A stretch of 64,000 bases of DNA, taken from contig OZ026606.1 in the NCBI GenBank assembly GCA_964020085.1, forward strand, positions 665,060 to 729,059, in the 5' to 3' direction. Of the stretch, positions 10,763 through 23,000 are shown piece by piece. Source of the DNA: Micromussa lordhowensis (Eukaryota > Cnidaria > Anthozoa > Scleractinia > Lobophylliidae). Position 1 is the first letter of the stretch; each line of letters begins with the position of its first letter. The notes under the pieces were generated by a model. It was not told where the DNA came from. It saw only the letters and a list, made by a program, of their open reading frames with translations, and did not search any database. The position numbers were made by a program, and so were the translations under genes.

Positions 10763-11372
10763 AATTTTGAACTCATATTTTTTCACAAAATTTTTACTGC
10801 AAGAAATCTGAGTTGAAAATTTCCAAAAACACAACTCAGATTTTTATTGCAAAAATCCAAGTTGTAAATTTCTAAAAACACATCTCAAGTTTTTATCGCA
10901 AAAATCTGAGTTTTAAATTTCCAAAAACACAACTCAAATTTTTACCACAAAATTTGAGTTGTTAAATTTTTGGAAGCAAAACTCGGATTTTAATTTCAGG
11001 CACGTGTTTTCCACCAGGAATAGCTCAGAAGTGCTATGAGATGGTGAAAACAAAAGATATTGACAGGCCTACACAGGCTTTCCTCATGAATTGTTATAGC
11101 GATGCATTTTAGCCTACAATTAAATTTTTGCTCTAATGAGCATACCTTTAAGAGATTTTCCACTCTTGTATGATATAATCGGAGGTTTTATATAGATGCT
11201 TTTCGGCAACAGTTGGTTAAAGTATTACAACCCAGTTGTTTGTTAAATTTTTCTTCAGGCCATATCCCACATACTGCTGGTTGATATGTCGTAACAAATG
11301 GCAAAACTTTCGTTTGAGGCTTTTTTCTTTGTTAGAGAGCTAACCTTCTGTCTTCGAGGCAGGCTCCTGTTA

Positions 11373-12300
11373 GGGACCTCTCAATAAAGTTATTAAGATA
11401 TCCACATGCTTTGAGGTGCGGTTGAAGTTTGAGAGGCACTCTTCAAATGTAGTTTGTGAAAAGTTTGTTCTAAGGAGTCTTGTTGCTTTGTCTTTGATAA
11501 AACCTCGTTTTACACCCGGAGGTTGGTGTGTCCCCTTGGGTTCCAAAAGCTCCAAAATTTCCATAATTTTCCCCAGACGAATAAATCACAACAACTTTTT
11601 TCCTTTTGTATGGCGTAAGCTCCTTTTCTTTAATCCGGGATCTTAATTACAACTAAAACGTCAATCAATTCCGCGCGTAACTTCAGGTATCTTGTAAGAA
11701 AATAAATTATCTTTAACAGTTGGCATGAGGTGAAATGCATATACATGTATTGGAAGGTTTCTATTGGCTTGTAGAGGGTCTTGATGTCCAGGATAGAGTC
11801 AGTTTGAAATCTATCCCTTTTGGATACTATTGTGTCGAAAAAGTAATTTCGCTCTCTAAAATTTCAGCTGTGAATTTGATTGAAGGGTGGAACTGGTGAG
11901 CTTGTTCAATGACCAAATCGATGTCTTGCTAATGTTTTAATTCCATAGGGAGAAAACGTCACTGATGTAACATTTCCATTCTATTGGCTCGAGTTTTGTT
12001 TCAGTTTCTGCCATGAAGATGTTTACAAGGGTCTTACAAATGCAATTACCATTTTAGTACCCTTTGCGGTACCGTAAGTTTGCTGATAGTTTAAAATTAA
12101 ACCAAGCATTTCCCTAAGGTAGTTGGTTGGGATTGGAGGGTTGTTATTGTGAAATATGTCATATGTCCGACATGCTGTTCTTATTCTCTCCTTTTGTGGT
12201 ATACAAGCTAGTGACATCCATAGAAACTAGAATAGTGTCTGTATGTTTTGATTCTTTCCACAAAGTTGACAAAGTATGTATCCTTGACATAGGATTTTTG
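11373..12300 (-). pseudogene. Decayed Penelope-like reverse transcriptase fragment
   Basis: Reading the minus strand in shifting frames gives, in order, SYVKDTYFVNFVERIK, then VSMDVTSLYT with IPQKERIRT, then FHNNNPPIPTNYLREMLGLI, TYGTAKGTKM, YISDVFSLWN, a KFTAEI..ESEITFFDT stretch and finally PPGVKRGFIKDKATRLLRTN with FEECLSNF. These match the palm-domain landmarks of Penelope-like reverse transcriptases: the D-x-x-x-L-Y-T-N-I-P motif, the YGTAMGT block, and a YxDD-type catalytic box that here reads Y-I-S-D. Frameshifts and stops occur between blocks, so this is a dead fragment. The family name comes from memory of motif order. Confidence 0.65.
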
Positions 12301-12626
12301 CCTTTGCAATTGGCTGAAGCAGTCTATCTGCAAATGATATTCTCTCTGTTGAGCCTTCACAACCGCATATGATCGGTCTTCAGACAAACTTAGGTTTGAG
12401 GATTTTTGTTGGGGTATAAAAGATAAGTATTCTAGGCAGACTGGGAGTTTGTGAAAGCCATTTGCAGTAAAAATTTGAGTTGTGTACTTGGAATTTACAA
12501 CTCAGGTTTTCGCAATAAAAGTTCAAGTTGTGTGTTTGGACATTTACAACTTGGATTTTTGGGTAAAAATACAAGTTAAAATTTTTAATTAAAAAAAATT
12601 GCTGATGTCCTATATAAGCCACTGTA

Positions 12627-14035
12627 CACAAGTATAGACCGAAAGTATCGATGACCTCTGTAAAAAAGATGAATAAATAACTTCTCTTACCCTTCTTTGA
12701 CTACTTTCCAAGATGATGTATGCAAAGACTCCACTACTGCCTGTGACTTCTGGATATTTACAATGTACAAGATGGCAAATGGTTCATTATTAGACTCTCT
12801 TAGTCCTTCAAGATGACGACCCTGTCAAATTTCCCAACCTAGAGATATCGTGTACAATCAAAATCCCTACCCAGGGGACAGACCTCACAATCAAATTCCT
12901 GTGGGTAACCTGACCCCCATAAATGGGGTAGGCACAAGCGGGATAAGATTGGCCCATGATATCTCTTTGCAAGCATAGTGACCTATCCTTTTTAATGTTT
13001 TTTTTCAAAATAGTGCTTGTTAGGGAACATTCAGGGAAAGTTTCAAAAAAATCATTCAACGTTTATTTCTTGTTGCGCAAATCTCCCTACAGGTATTTTC
13101 CAAGATAATGATTACATTGATTTAACATAGGGCTTGTTCTCTGTAGTAATCATTTCCAGTTTATGATATACCAAATGTTTCCTTTTTCCTTGCTAGCATC
13201 ATGTTTAGAATATAATCCATATTAAAAGTGTGGAAGGTGCTGACTTGCAGAAGGGGAGTAATGTGGCGACTTGGGGCACTGAAGTCGCATAGCAGTGTAC
13301 TGTGGGAAGTTCTACCCAAACCCGCTCTCTTCACAAGGTAGTTGATCTGCAACATTGTTTTAAACTAAATGATTAGTTATTCTTTAATGAGAGACCTGTA
13401 TGTTCAGCCATCTGTGATTTTAAAATGCCAATGAATTTACACAAAGGAATATCTTGAACATCAAATTTATTATTTGGGCTGAAAAATTTATGCTTGACAC
13501 ATGCGCAAGTTATCTACTTGAAACTGATTACAAAAAAAAAAAAAACTTAGGACAACATAGATTGAGAAAAAAATATCTGTAGCAGTAAGTTAGCGCGACT
13601 TACTGCTGCAGATCACCTATTTTTTAAACCAAACAGATAGAAATGAAAAAAAAGTTACATATGACAGGAGTTAGACACGCTTGTATAATTCCAACTGTGG
13701 CTCAAAATTCTGAAATTTGCCCAAGATATGCACACCTACATTTGTAAATTTTTGTGTTTTGATATCACAGCCTGACTAGTCCAAGGTCAGAAATCTTGGG
13801 GTTTCCCAAATGCAAGTGAAATCTCACATTTCAGACGGCTAGAACACAGTGAAGGACAAGCAATATCCATTGTTACATGTATATAGCTGTTGTTTTTTCC
13901 GCTACAGCACATCCATTCATTGGCTAGTTCATGGTCACATGACATCTAACAATGAAACTGTTTACCACCAAACACCATGAGCAGTAAACATTACAAATTG
14001 CAAAAAACGGGAAACAGTTCACTGTTACCCGCGAA
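12627..14035. other. Intergenic, upstream of the PDPR-like gene
   Basis: No gene recognised and no clear repeat except simple A-runs. It may contain the promoter of the next gene, but no element could be assigned. Confidence 0.45.
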
Positions 14036-17000
14036 ATGTTGACCGCTGTTGCACGTTTGTCAATAAAGTGGTTTTCTGGTTTGACCGATTTGTTTTGCTA
14101 TATAACAAATCACTTGACTGGTCCCTTGAGGAACAGTGAATTTTGTTTCTCTGGAATGAGATTCTTGGGAAACAAAATTCACTGTTCCCCTTGGGACCAG
14201 TCACTAAGTGTTAATCATGATCTCATGTAGATTCCATCAAGTAAATAAAAAATATCTGTTATCTTCACTTAAGTTCATCAGGTTATAATACTCATCTCAG
14301 ACTTACCAGTATGTACAGACAACTTACATTGTGAAGGAGTCCTCCTAACACTTAGCATTTATTTCCTTAAAATTTCTTGAATCAGCGCAGGAAAGCTGTT
14401 GTTTCCTTCCAGTGTCTATGGAAACAACCGGCAGACAACATTCAAGAGCTACCATGTTAGGCACCTATCATCTGACTCAGCATTTCCTAAAGAGGCTCAG
14501 GTAGTAGTTTGCGGTGGGGGGATAGTTGGCTGTTCAGTAGCATACCACCTTGCCAAACTGGGATGGAAAGATGTGCTGCTTTTGGAACAAGGAAAGTAAG
14601 TTGAATTTCAGGTCACAAGGGAGGTAATTTTAATAATTTTTAAAAAGTGCACGCAGCCACCCACTTCTTTTTTTGACTGAGGGTGGAGAAGGGGGTCCAA
14701 ACTAAACAACCCTCTGTGAGGGGGGAGAAGCTTTTTTTTCTGGAACGGCACATTGGACTCTTTTGCACACTTCTGCAAAGTGAAATGACTCTGCATTGTA
14801 TTGTACGTGCACCTTTTTCTAAAATCAGGGGTGGTAAGGTGTTGCTAGATACTTCCTGCGGTATTGGTTAAAAGCAATCATGATCCTTTAAAATAATTTA
14901 TCAAGAAGTCTTGGACTTATTTTAACTTGCTTCATCAGTCTGACCTGTGGAACAACATGGCATGCTGCCGGTTTGCTGGGAAAGCTTCGTTCTTCCTCTG
15001 CAGAAACGAAGTTGTCAAATTACTCTGTAGAATTGTACAGTACCCTGGAAGAGGAGACTGGTGTTGGAACAGGTAAAAGATAATAACAAAAATACTAGGT
15101 TGATTTAGATTGTACTGTCACAGTTGTTATATTAGCCTGTGTAGCAGTTGTTTCTGTCCCAACTCAATAGAGTTGAATGAAAAACTTAGGAGGCACATAA
15201 AGTCACTTTCATGCCCAAAGCCTAAATGCATGCCTCCCAACCTATTCATTTACCTCTTGCACACGTGCACATTTGCTTAAAAGGAAACGACTGCTATGCA
15301 GACTATTGTTGCATGCGACAAGCTTACGAAAATTCGCAAATGCAGTCGTGAATGGGTTAACTCCTTTATTGTTCGATCACCAAACTAATCAATTAAAAAT
15401 GACACGTGTAGTGAAATATATACAAGTATTTTGATCAGAATTTAAAACCGGAAAATCAAGATGAAATCAATACTATCTGTACAAACAAAACTCTGTGACT
15501 ATAAAAACGTAACATGACGAGCGTGACACATGACTGACTGTTCGTGACATTATGCATAATGCACAAGCACAGAGCAAGAAACTAGAAAGAAACAACTCTG
15601 CCCATTTAGTATAAATAGATCATCAATTCATCTGATTATTGATGATTATTATTTCCTCTTTCTACTCACACAACTTAATTTTCGAGTTTTTTTTTGTAAA
15701 AAATACCTCTTAGTTAACAGGTCTGGGCTACATGTATGTTGTCATTTGGTCAATGGATGAGTGAGTGAGTGAGTGAGTGAGTGAGAGAGAGATGTATGTA
15801 TGTCACACCAATCAGATTGGAGGTAGTATAAACAACCAATCAAATTGCCGCTTGTTAAGGTGAATCGTGTTTGGAGATTTCCTCCTGATTTTAGAACAGC
15901 CATCTTTGTTTTTCTACAAACAGAAACAGGTATTCTTGTATTGGCCTTATTCTGACATTCCCAATGCTTCGTTTGCTATGGTTGAGTGCAGGACTTTGTG
16001 GTTGGGTTTCAAAAGAGTTCAGAATTCAACCATTAACCGAAGAATCATAGCCTTTGGCACACACTAACGTGACATCAAGGCTTTGCTTTGGCACTACGGG
16101 AAATTGCTAATGAAATGAGTTTAGCCGTCAGGCTCCCATCGATATCATTTGCATTAGGTACAGTTAAGTTCATAAAAAGAATTCAGTCCAATTCAAACCA
16201 TTTATCAGTTTATGTTTGCACAACATGTTTCAGTTTGTGAATGCATGTTTCAATTACGTAGCACTATTCAGCTTGCTATTCACGGAGTAATACTGTCTTC
16301 TCGTTGAAACATTCCTTGGAAATCGATACTGAGATACTTATTTGAAGTGGTTTTCTCTGTCAAAACCAAAAAAAATTATGGACGGCTAATTAGGAATGAG
16401 AACACTGCTGAGGTTTGAAATTTGTTTTTGTTGCAGATAAATGCAACATGCATGATTGATATTTTTATTTGTTAGTTTCAAGTGGTAACCTGACACTTTT
16501 GTTTTTCAAACACAAACCAGTGACTCTTGTAGCGTTACCCTCGCTTTACTTAGTTTCGGTCACGTTATAGGTCATGCGCAGTAAGCACAGAGCATACCTC
16601 GTGCTTTTAGTTTTCGACGGTGCTCCATTACACGACGATAGCATCTGAAGTTTCGTAGATTTATTGCATATTTCTGGTTTTCCCGTGCACGTTGTTTGCC
16701 CCAAGATCGGGATAGAGGTATGCGCATTCTGTTACTTATTTGTTATTGTTCTCTTGTTGTCTGTCAATTTATTTTCCTTCTTAATTTTATTGTTTCAGTA
16801 GCCGACATTCAGTGATTTACGAAATACCTATTTCCTGTTGTGTAATGGTTTTAGCTTTCGCGTCGGCTAAGTGATTTTCATTTATTGTGCCTCGAATTAA
16901 TTAAGCTATAGTTAAGGTTTAGTTGGTCATTGTATCCTTGTTTCAGTTTTTACGTGTTGGACCATATTAAAGGATCGCCTCATTTTAACTCGACGTTGTG

Positions 17001-20000
17001 GTGTTTATATTCAATGTATGGATCGACTCAGTTGATTAACCTATCGCCGTTATACTCTTGTTTACACAGTCAGAATAAGCAAACAATCTAGCGGCACATC
17101 CAGAAGCTTTAACTTGATATATATTTGGACTTCTTTTTTCTTAGTGTCTTCAGCGGCATTTTCAAAATATCTTGCATTACCGGTAATGAAAATTCTTAAA
17201 AATGGGAATTCTTAGCAGAGATGTTCTTCAAGGTCTCTGGTATGGAACATCTTCAAACATTCCTCAAGACTCCATGGCGACAAATTAAACCACAAATTAA
17301 TTATATTAATTGGGGTGATCTGGATCAGGATCACTGATCCAAGATCACTTGGATCATGTGCATCAAAAGGAACTGAATAAACGATATCAGCAATTCAACA
17401 AGCATTTTAACCACAACCTACAGTACAAAGTATTTTCAATGACTGACTCTAGAAAGCTGGTATACTAACTTAGAGCAAACACCTCTTAACAGATGTCAAC
17501 AACTACCGGCACCTTAGGGACTGTTCATTAATTAGAGAAAAATTATGCAATATTCCAGAAAATTTCCCTGGCCCCCCTCCATGGACTGTAATTTTTTTTC
17601 AAGCCACCCCTCAAATTTTCTTTACATGTGTTTCCAAGCCCCCCATTCCTTCACCTTACCAACAACCTTATTTGGTAGGAGTGCGATTATTAAAAGCGAA
17701 TGACACGCCCCCACGACGAAAACTGTGGGAAGAGTAATTCCTGGGGTCAAGCCTAAACTAGAAAAAAGCTCTCAGGAAGAAGCAAGAGAGTGCATACTTA
17801 GCATTCTATCAGTATTGGAAGTAAGAAAGGAACAATCAAAGGCCTCTGAAAAATATGAAAAAGCTCAAAAACCCCGAAAAACTCCCTCAAGGGGAGAGAA
17901 CGTTTGAGAACGTAACAACCTTAAGGATGCTGCTCTTCTCCATAACAATGTTGAGGTGATAATAGCACTTACAGTGAGACAGAAGGTAGTGACAGTGATT
18001 GCAAAGACTGAAAGTAATCTTTTCCTAAGCCCTTGTGAGACTAAACAACAAGGGTAGTTGACAGCTTGGACATACTACCTGCTAGTTAATGTCATTTCAG
18101 ATTTTATTGTTATATTTTTTATATTGATTTCTTATAGTTCAGTTTAGTGGCATTATTTGTAAATAATAGCATATCATGATGTAAATAGTTTAATTCTTTT
18201 TTTTTGTTTGTTTTTGTTGTTGTTGTTGTTGTTTTGTTAGCATTATACTCAACTCATTAGCTACTTAAGCTAGGAGCCTAATAAGCTCCAGGCCCTCGAG
18301 TATAAACAAGGTTTTCAGTTGCAGTTTCAGTTTCTAACAAGCATGTTTCTTCTGATGTTCAAGATATCTTCATCCAACTTTGTTAAATAAAAGGCTTGTT
18401 ATAATTTGCGTATTAATTGAAACATAACACTTGTTAAGCATTGTTCTGTTGAAAAAAAGCAATCAAGAGATCCTTCATGAAAATATAGAGGGTTGTGTTT
18501 CCAATGTGCAAAATCATCTGAACAATTATCATCAATACATTGAAAGATCACTGTCTTGTGCCACCTGTCATATACATGTAACTTCTAATTTCATAGTTTA
18601 AAGTTTTCATGAGGTACGTTCATCTGAGTACAAGATATTCAATAATGTTTATTTTTTTGATTAGGATAATCTGATGAAACAAAAGATTTAACAACAAGTT
18701 TGTTTTCATTTTTCAAAGCCCCCCCCCCCCCCACCTAATCTGGCAAAACAATTTTGTTAGCCCCCTCTCCTTGTTGAAAAGATTTTTGATGCCCCCCTAA
18801 TTTTCCTCTAGCCCCCCGACCCATAATTAATGAACAGTCCCTTACAAATGACTTTAACCACGACGTATACGAAAGTACCCCTAACAGACCAACTTTATTT
18901 GACTAACAATAGATGGACCTCAAACAGACTGATTTGACTACCAATAGGTGGATAGAAACCAACCAATAACTGATGACAAACTTTTCATGAGTCCTTCAGC
19001 CAACACCATCATGGCCAAACTGACCAATCACTTTCAATAGACCAGACTTTCAACACCATTGACTGACAAACACTATTCACTTGAGTCTGAAGATGACTTC
19101 TGTTCAGGTTGTCGAAACCTCAGTCGCCGACAACGCTGAGTTCTTTTTAGAACTACCCTTACTCGGACAATCAACAATCATACAATAAGAACTAAAGAAT
19201 GTTTTGTAAGCTACACCTATGGTGGAACAGATTCTAATTTTTTGTGTGCTGTACATCGTAAACAAACAAACTTCTTGGATTAACCTTATCATACATGTAA
19301 CTGAGAGTGGGTTTTGCTACCTCCAGAGGCTTTAAATTCGCTAAAAAATAACTCTTGCACATTTGCGTGCCTATGTTCATAATACATGAATGTTTTTCTA
19401 TAATTTGGTTGCTTAGAAAAGTTCAAACAAAACTGTACTTCTATAAAATGCTACAACTGTATTTATTGAATGGAAATTACATGAAAAGTTAAGTTACATT
19501 GATCGGAGTGTAAGGCTAGATAAATATATAATAAGCCTCCTTAAATTAATTTTAATTTACAGGTTTTAAAAGGTGTGGTGGATTGGTTGTGGCACAGAGC
19601 AACGAACGCATGACTTTCTTGAAAAGAAGAGCAGCTATTGGAAGGTAAGACTTTATAATGGAAGATAAAGAACATTTGCAATTCCTTTGGTTTTCTTTGC
19701 AATATTGATTAAAAAAATCTCTTTCCACTTTCTCAACCTATAAGTTGTAAATTACACCAGTCCTGCCCACCCTTGTTTTCCTGCATTTTACATTGACTGC
19801 ATGTTCTATTTTTTGTTTTGTTGTACCGTTTTGTTCAGTGTCAAATTGGAAACTATTGCTATGAAAAAAAAATAGTTACCACTTCTCAGAGTCTCGGAGT
19901 ATTTCATTTTCGTGAATTGACATTCCTGCACAAATTGGTATGATAATGTGGCAGCTTGGTGATTAGAAAGAATCTGAACTGCCTTTTGATCTTCTTGTTA

Positions 20001-23000
20001 TTGCTTCAGAGCCAGTAACATTGATACTGAAATGTTATCAGTCGAAGAAATTCAGAAGCTGATCCCAATTGACATGAGAACTGATGATATATTGGTGAGT
20101 TAATACCATCATAGAAAAAAAAACACAAAATGGGTTTAGGCACCTTCTTCATAGTAGGTTTCATTGCAGTAGCCATGCACCACATTTTGAGAGCAGAGGC
20201 CTGGGAGCGGAGTGGGGGGGACTTCCATTTGAAAGGAGCAGGGTGCTCTTTGTAAATTTAAAAAGATCCCCTGAAAGGTAATAAGATCCTGTTTTGTGTG
20301 CATGGCTTGAAATATTTTTAAACCCCTTAGAGGTACTGTTAGTACCAATTCTAAAACAAGACATTAACTGACACTTTCATAATTTTTAATAGCAATTAAG
20401 ACAATTGCGACAAAATTAAAAGTCAGTTGATTGTCAAATATCTCCTGCCATATTTCTTTTCACCTCAATACCCCAAAAGGTAATGTGTAAGCTCTTGGTG
20501 TGGACCTTGTGAGGCTTAACACCCTTGGGGGTACCAAAACCACTTTTTCTAACCCCCAAGAGGTACGACATGCAACGCCATCCTGTTTATAGGGGAGTCC
20601 CCCTGGGAGCAGGGGCTGATTAAAAACAGACTGAAATGTTAGCTTCCTAGGAGGAGCGCTTGCGTCCATGGAAAATTCAGCAAAACTTTCTTAGAATGCA
20701 AGAAACTTAAGTCTCAGCTTATAGCCGAGATTTTTCCAAAGCTCTCGGCCATCATCGTATCTCTTAAGTTTAGGGTCTCAGCTTATAGGTCGGCTTATAG
20801 GTAAATAACTACGGTATTTCAACTCCTACATAATGTACAGCATAACAATACCACATAAACCACATACAGCTTCCATTTAAATAGCCACACACTCAGGATT
20901 TAATACAAGGATCTGACTTAATGAAGGTTAGACCCACCTTGTACAGTGTAAAAAATAGGGGCACATAAAAGTACTGCACAATTCTTTAGTTTTTATTTGA
21001 ATGTTCTGACATACTATCCACTACTAAGTCTCACAGATAAAGTTTGATTTGTTTTTAGGGTGGTCTCTGGATTCCCGGTGAAGGTGTGGCAACATCTAGT
21101 GATGTTTGTCAATCGCTGGCCAAAGGAGCAACTTTAAATGGTACTAGCAATAATTTATTTGCACATGTTTTTCATCTAAAAAGGCAGTTCTAGATAAACA
21201 TCATTGACAATTCTATCTGGAAGTAGTGGATGCAGAGCCTTGTGCCACTGCCACTGCCAAATTATGCATGTATTTATTTTTTTGTTTATTTATTTTCTGT
21301 TATTTATTTATTTATTTATTTATTTACTATTGTCTATTGTTTCCTTCTTGTAAAAAGTATCTATCAAAGCTTGGCATGAGCAGATTTGGCGTAGATTAAC
21401 TTTACTTTCATGTCTCTAATTCGTCAGGTGTCAAAATTTTTGAAAAAGTTGAAGTGGATGCCATTATCACAGATGGAAAATCTATCACTGCAGTGGAAAC
21501 AAACAGTGGAAATATCAAGTGTGAGATATTGGTCAACTGTGGAGGCCAGGTAAACATTCTTTGAGATCTTGTCTTTAATATAACCGTTAATCGTATAGCT
21601 CTTGGTTACCTATGCGAGGTATTTGGCATGGAATTGCAACTCTTCAAAGCAAGGCTTTGCGTGATGTTGATTAAACTGTAATGGCTTTCTTCAAGCACTG
21701 ATTGAATATTGCACCATTCACACAGACATAAACGAAACAGGGCTTTCTTTCACTTAAAAAGAAGGCTCTGCAATTCAAGGAAAATTCATAACCTGACTTG
21801 CGAATTCCATGTTAAATTTGACTGAAAAAGTGATATCATATTCATCGCTTTGCAATACGTGCAATAAAATTACCAGTTTTTTGTGTGAAATTTAATGTGT
21901 AATTCCCTTGTCAGGTAATGAATTTTCCTTGTGACAGAGTCATAAGCAGAATCGGTGTTCTGCTTCTGATTCCATTGTTTTGATCTCGCTAGATCGTATC
22001 GCTCTATGCTTCTGATTATGACTCCAACTGCGACTCCGTTGCTGGTGAAAACTAGTCTTTAGTAAACATGTATACCTTTCGTGAACTTGAATAGAGACTT
22101 CAATAGAGGATGAATTTGTTAACAAATACAAAAAAGTGAATGAAACATTCTTGTATTTCCTTTACATGTTTACAAAGTGGGCATGGGAGATTGGTCAGGT
22201 AAGAGAATGTTTTATGATGCTATTTACTAACCTGTCAGCTTTTTCACATAATTCTCAGAGAATTAGACTCGGTCCCATAAATGTCTCCAAAATGAAAGTT
22301 TAAAGCGAGCCAGTGTTTACATGTGGTTATGTCTCATTAATATACATATATTACTGACAGCAGTTGTTTAGAGGAACTCAGGAATAGGGTCTGTGCAGGT
22401 CAACTAGAGTATTTAACCCTCTCTTGTGACTTGTTAACCAGTGCTCACACAACCTTGGTTTCAGATGTACATGTATGATTTCAGATTTGACAAAGTTTTC
22501 TGTCAACTCCTTTTCTAAACCAAAAACATAGTTTATTGTATCTCTCAGTTATGTCCTCTTTTTTCACCATCGATTTAATACCCACGTGCTTCTAGTATCC
22601 TACGCAACTGCTTTTTGGGTCGACACGGTCGTCATGCAATGCTCCTCTACCCCTACGACCCATGTAACAGCTCCATATGGGGCTACGGCGTTTTGCGCAG
22701 AGAAGCATTTTGGTCTGTAACTTACAGTACGGACCTCGGAGGAATAGATGACGGCCGATAGACCCCCCTTGAAATCGAGCCACATCTGCGCTCTCTGTTA
22801 TAACGATACCCCTTCATAATGGCATTTTAGTGGGACAGGGAAGGTGCCTGTGTCTTATTACACAGGATTGACGGTATGAAAACTCTGACGGCTGGTTAAA
22901 AAAAAAATCAATGAATTGTCTACAAATGTTCTAGACCAGACCTCCCTTAAAGTGCAAAAGACTCATCAATATTTTGATTAATTAGTGATATTTTTGCTGA

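Larger units (their letters stand above)
10702..12624. mobile_element. 1.92-kb TA-flanked element containing RT remnant
   Basis: The left end CTGTGGCTCATACAGGACAT continues through CAGCAATTT and is mirrored at the right end (about 12593-12624) with few mismatches. TA borders both ends (10700-10701 and 12625-12626). Inside each end is an array of about 50-bp units based on AACTCAGATTTTTATTGC words. The layout (TA duplication, inverted ends, subterminal arrays) is the same as for the 1043-3501 element although the sequences differ. The core carries a decayed reverse transcriptase, listed separately. Confidence 0.65.
15073..19562 (+). other. Large intron 3 of the PDPR-like gene
   Basis: A 4.5-kb intron, by far the largest of this gene, with GTAAAA donor and TTTACAG acceptor. 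It contains a (GAGT)n microsatellite at about 15762-15792, the 17517-18841 inverted-repeat element, and otherwise unremarkable AT-rich DNA. Confidence 0.8.

Noticed and set aside
14608..14871. Short frames between exons 2 and 3 of the PDPR-like gene
   Set aside because: Intronic, no family resemblance, and the neighbouring exons join in frame without them.
20136..20669. Overlapping minus-strand frames in an intron of the PDPR-like gene
   Set aside because: No recognisable domain, and two frames overlap each other; they appear to be open by chance.
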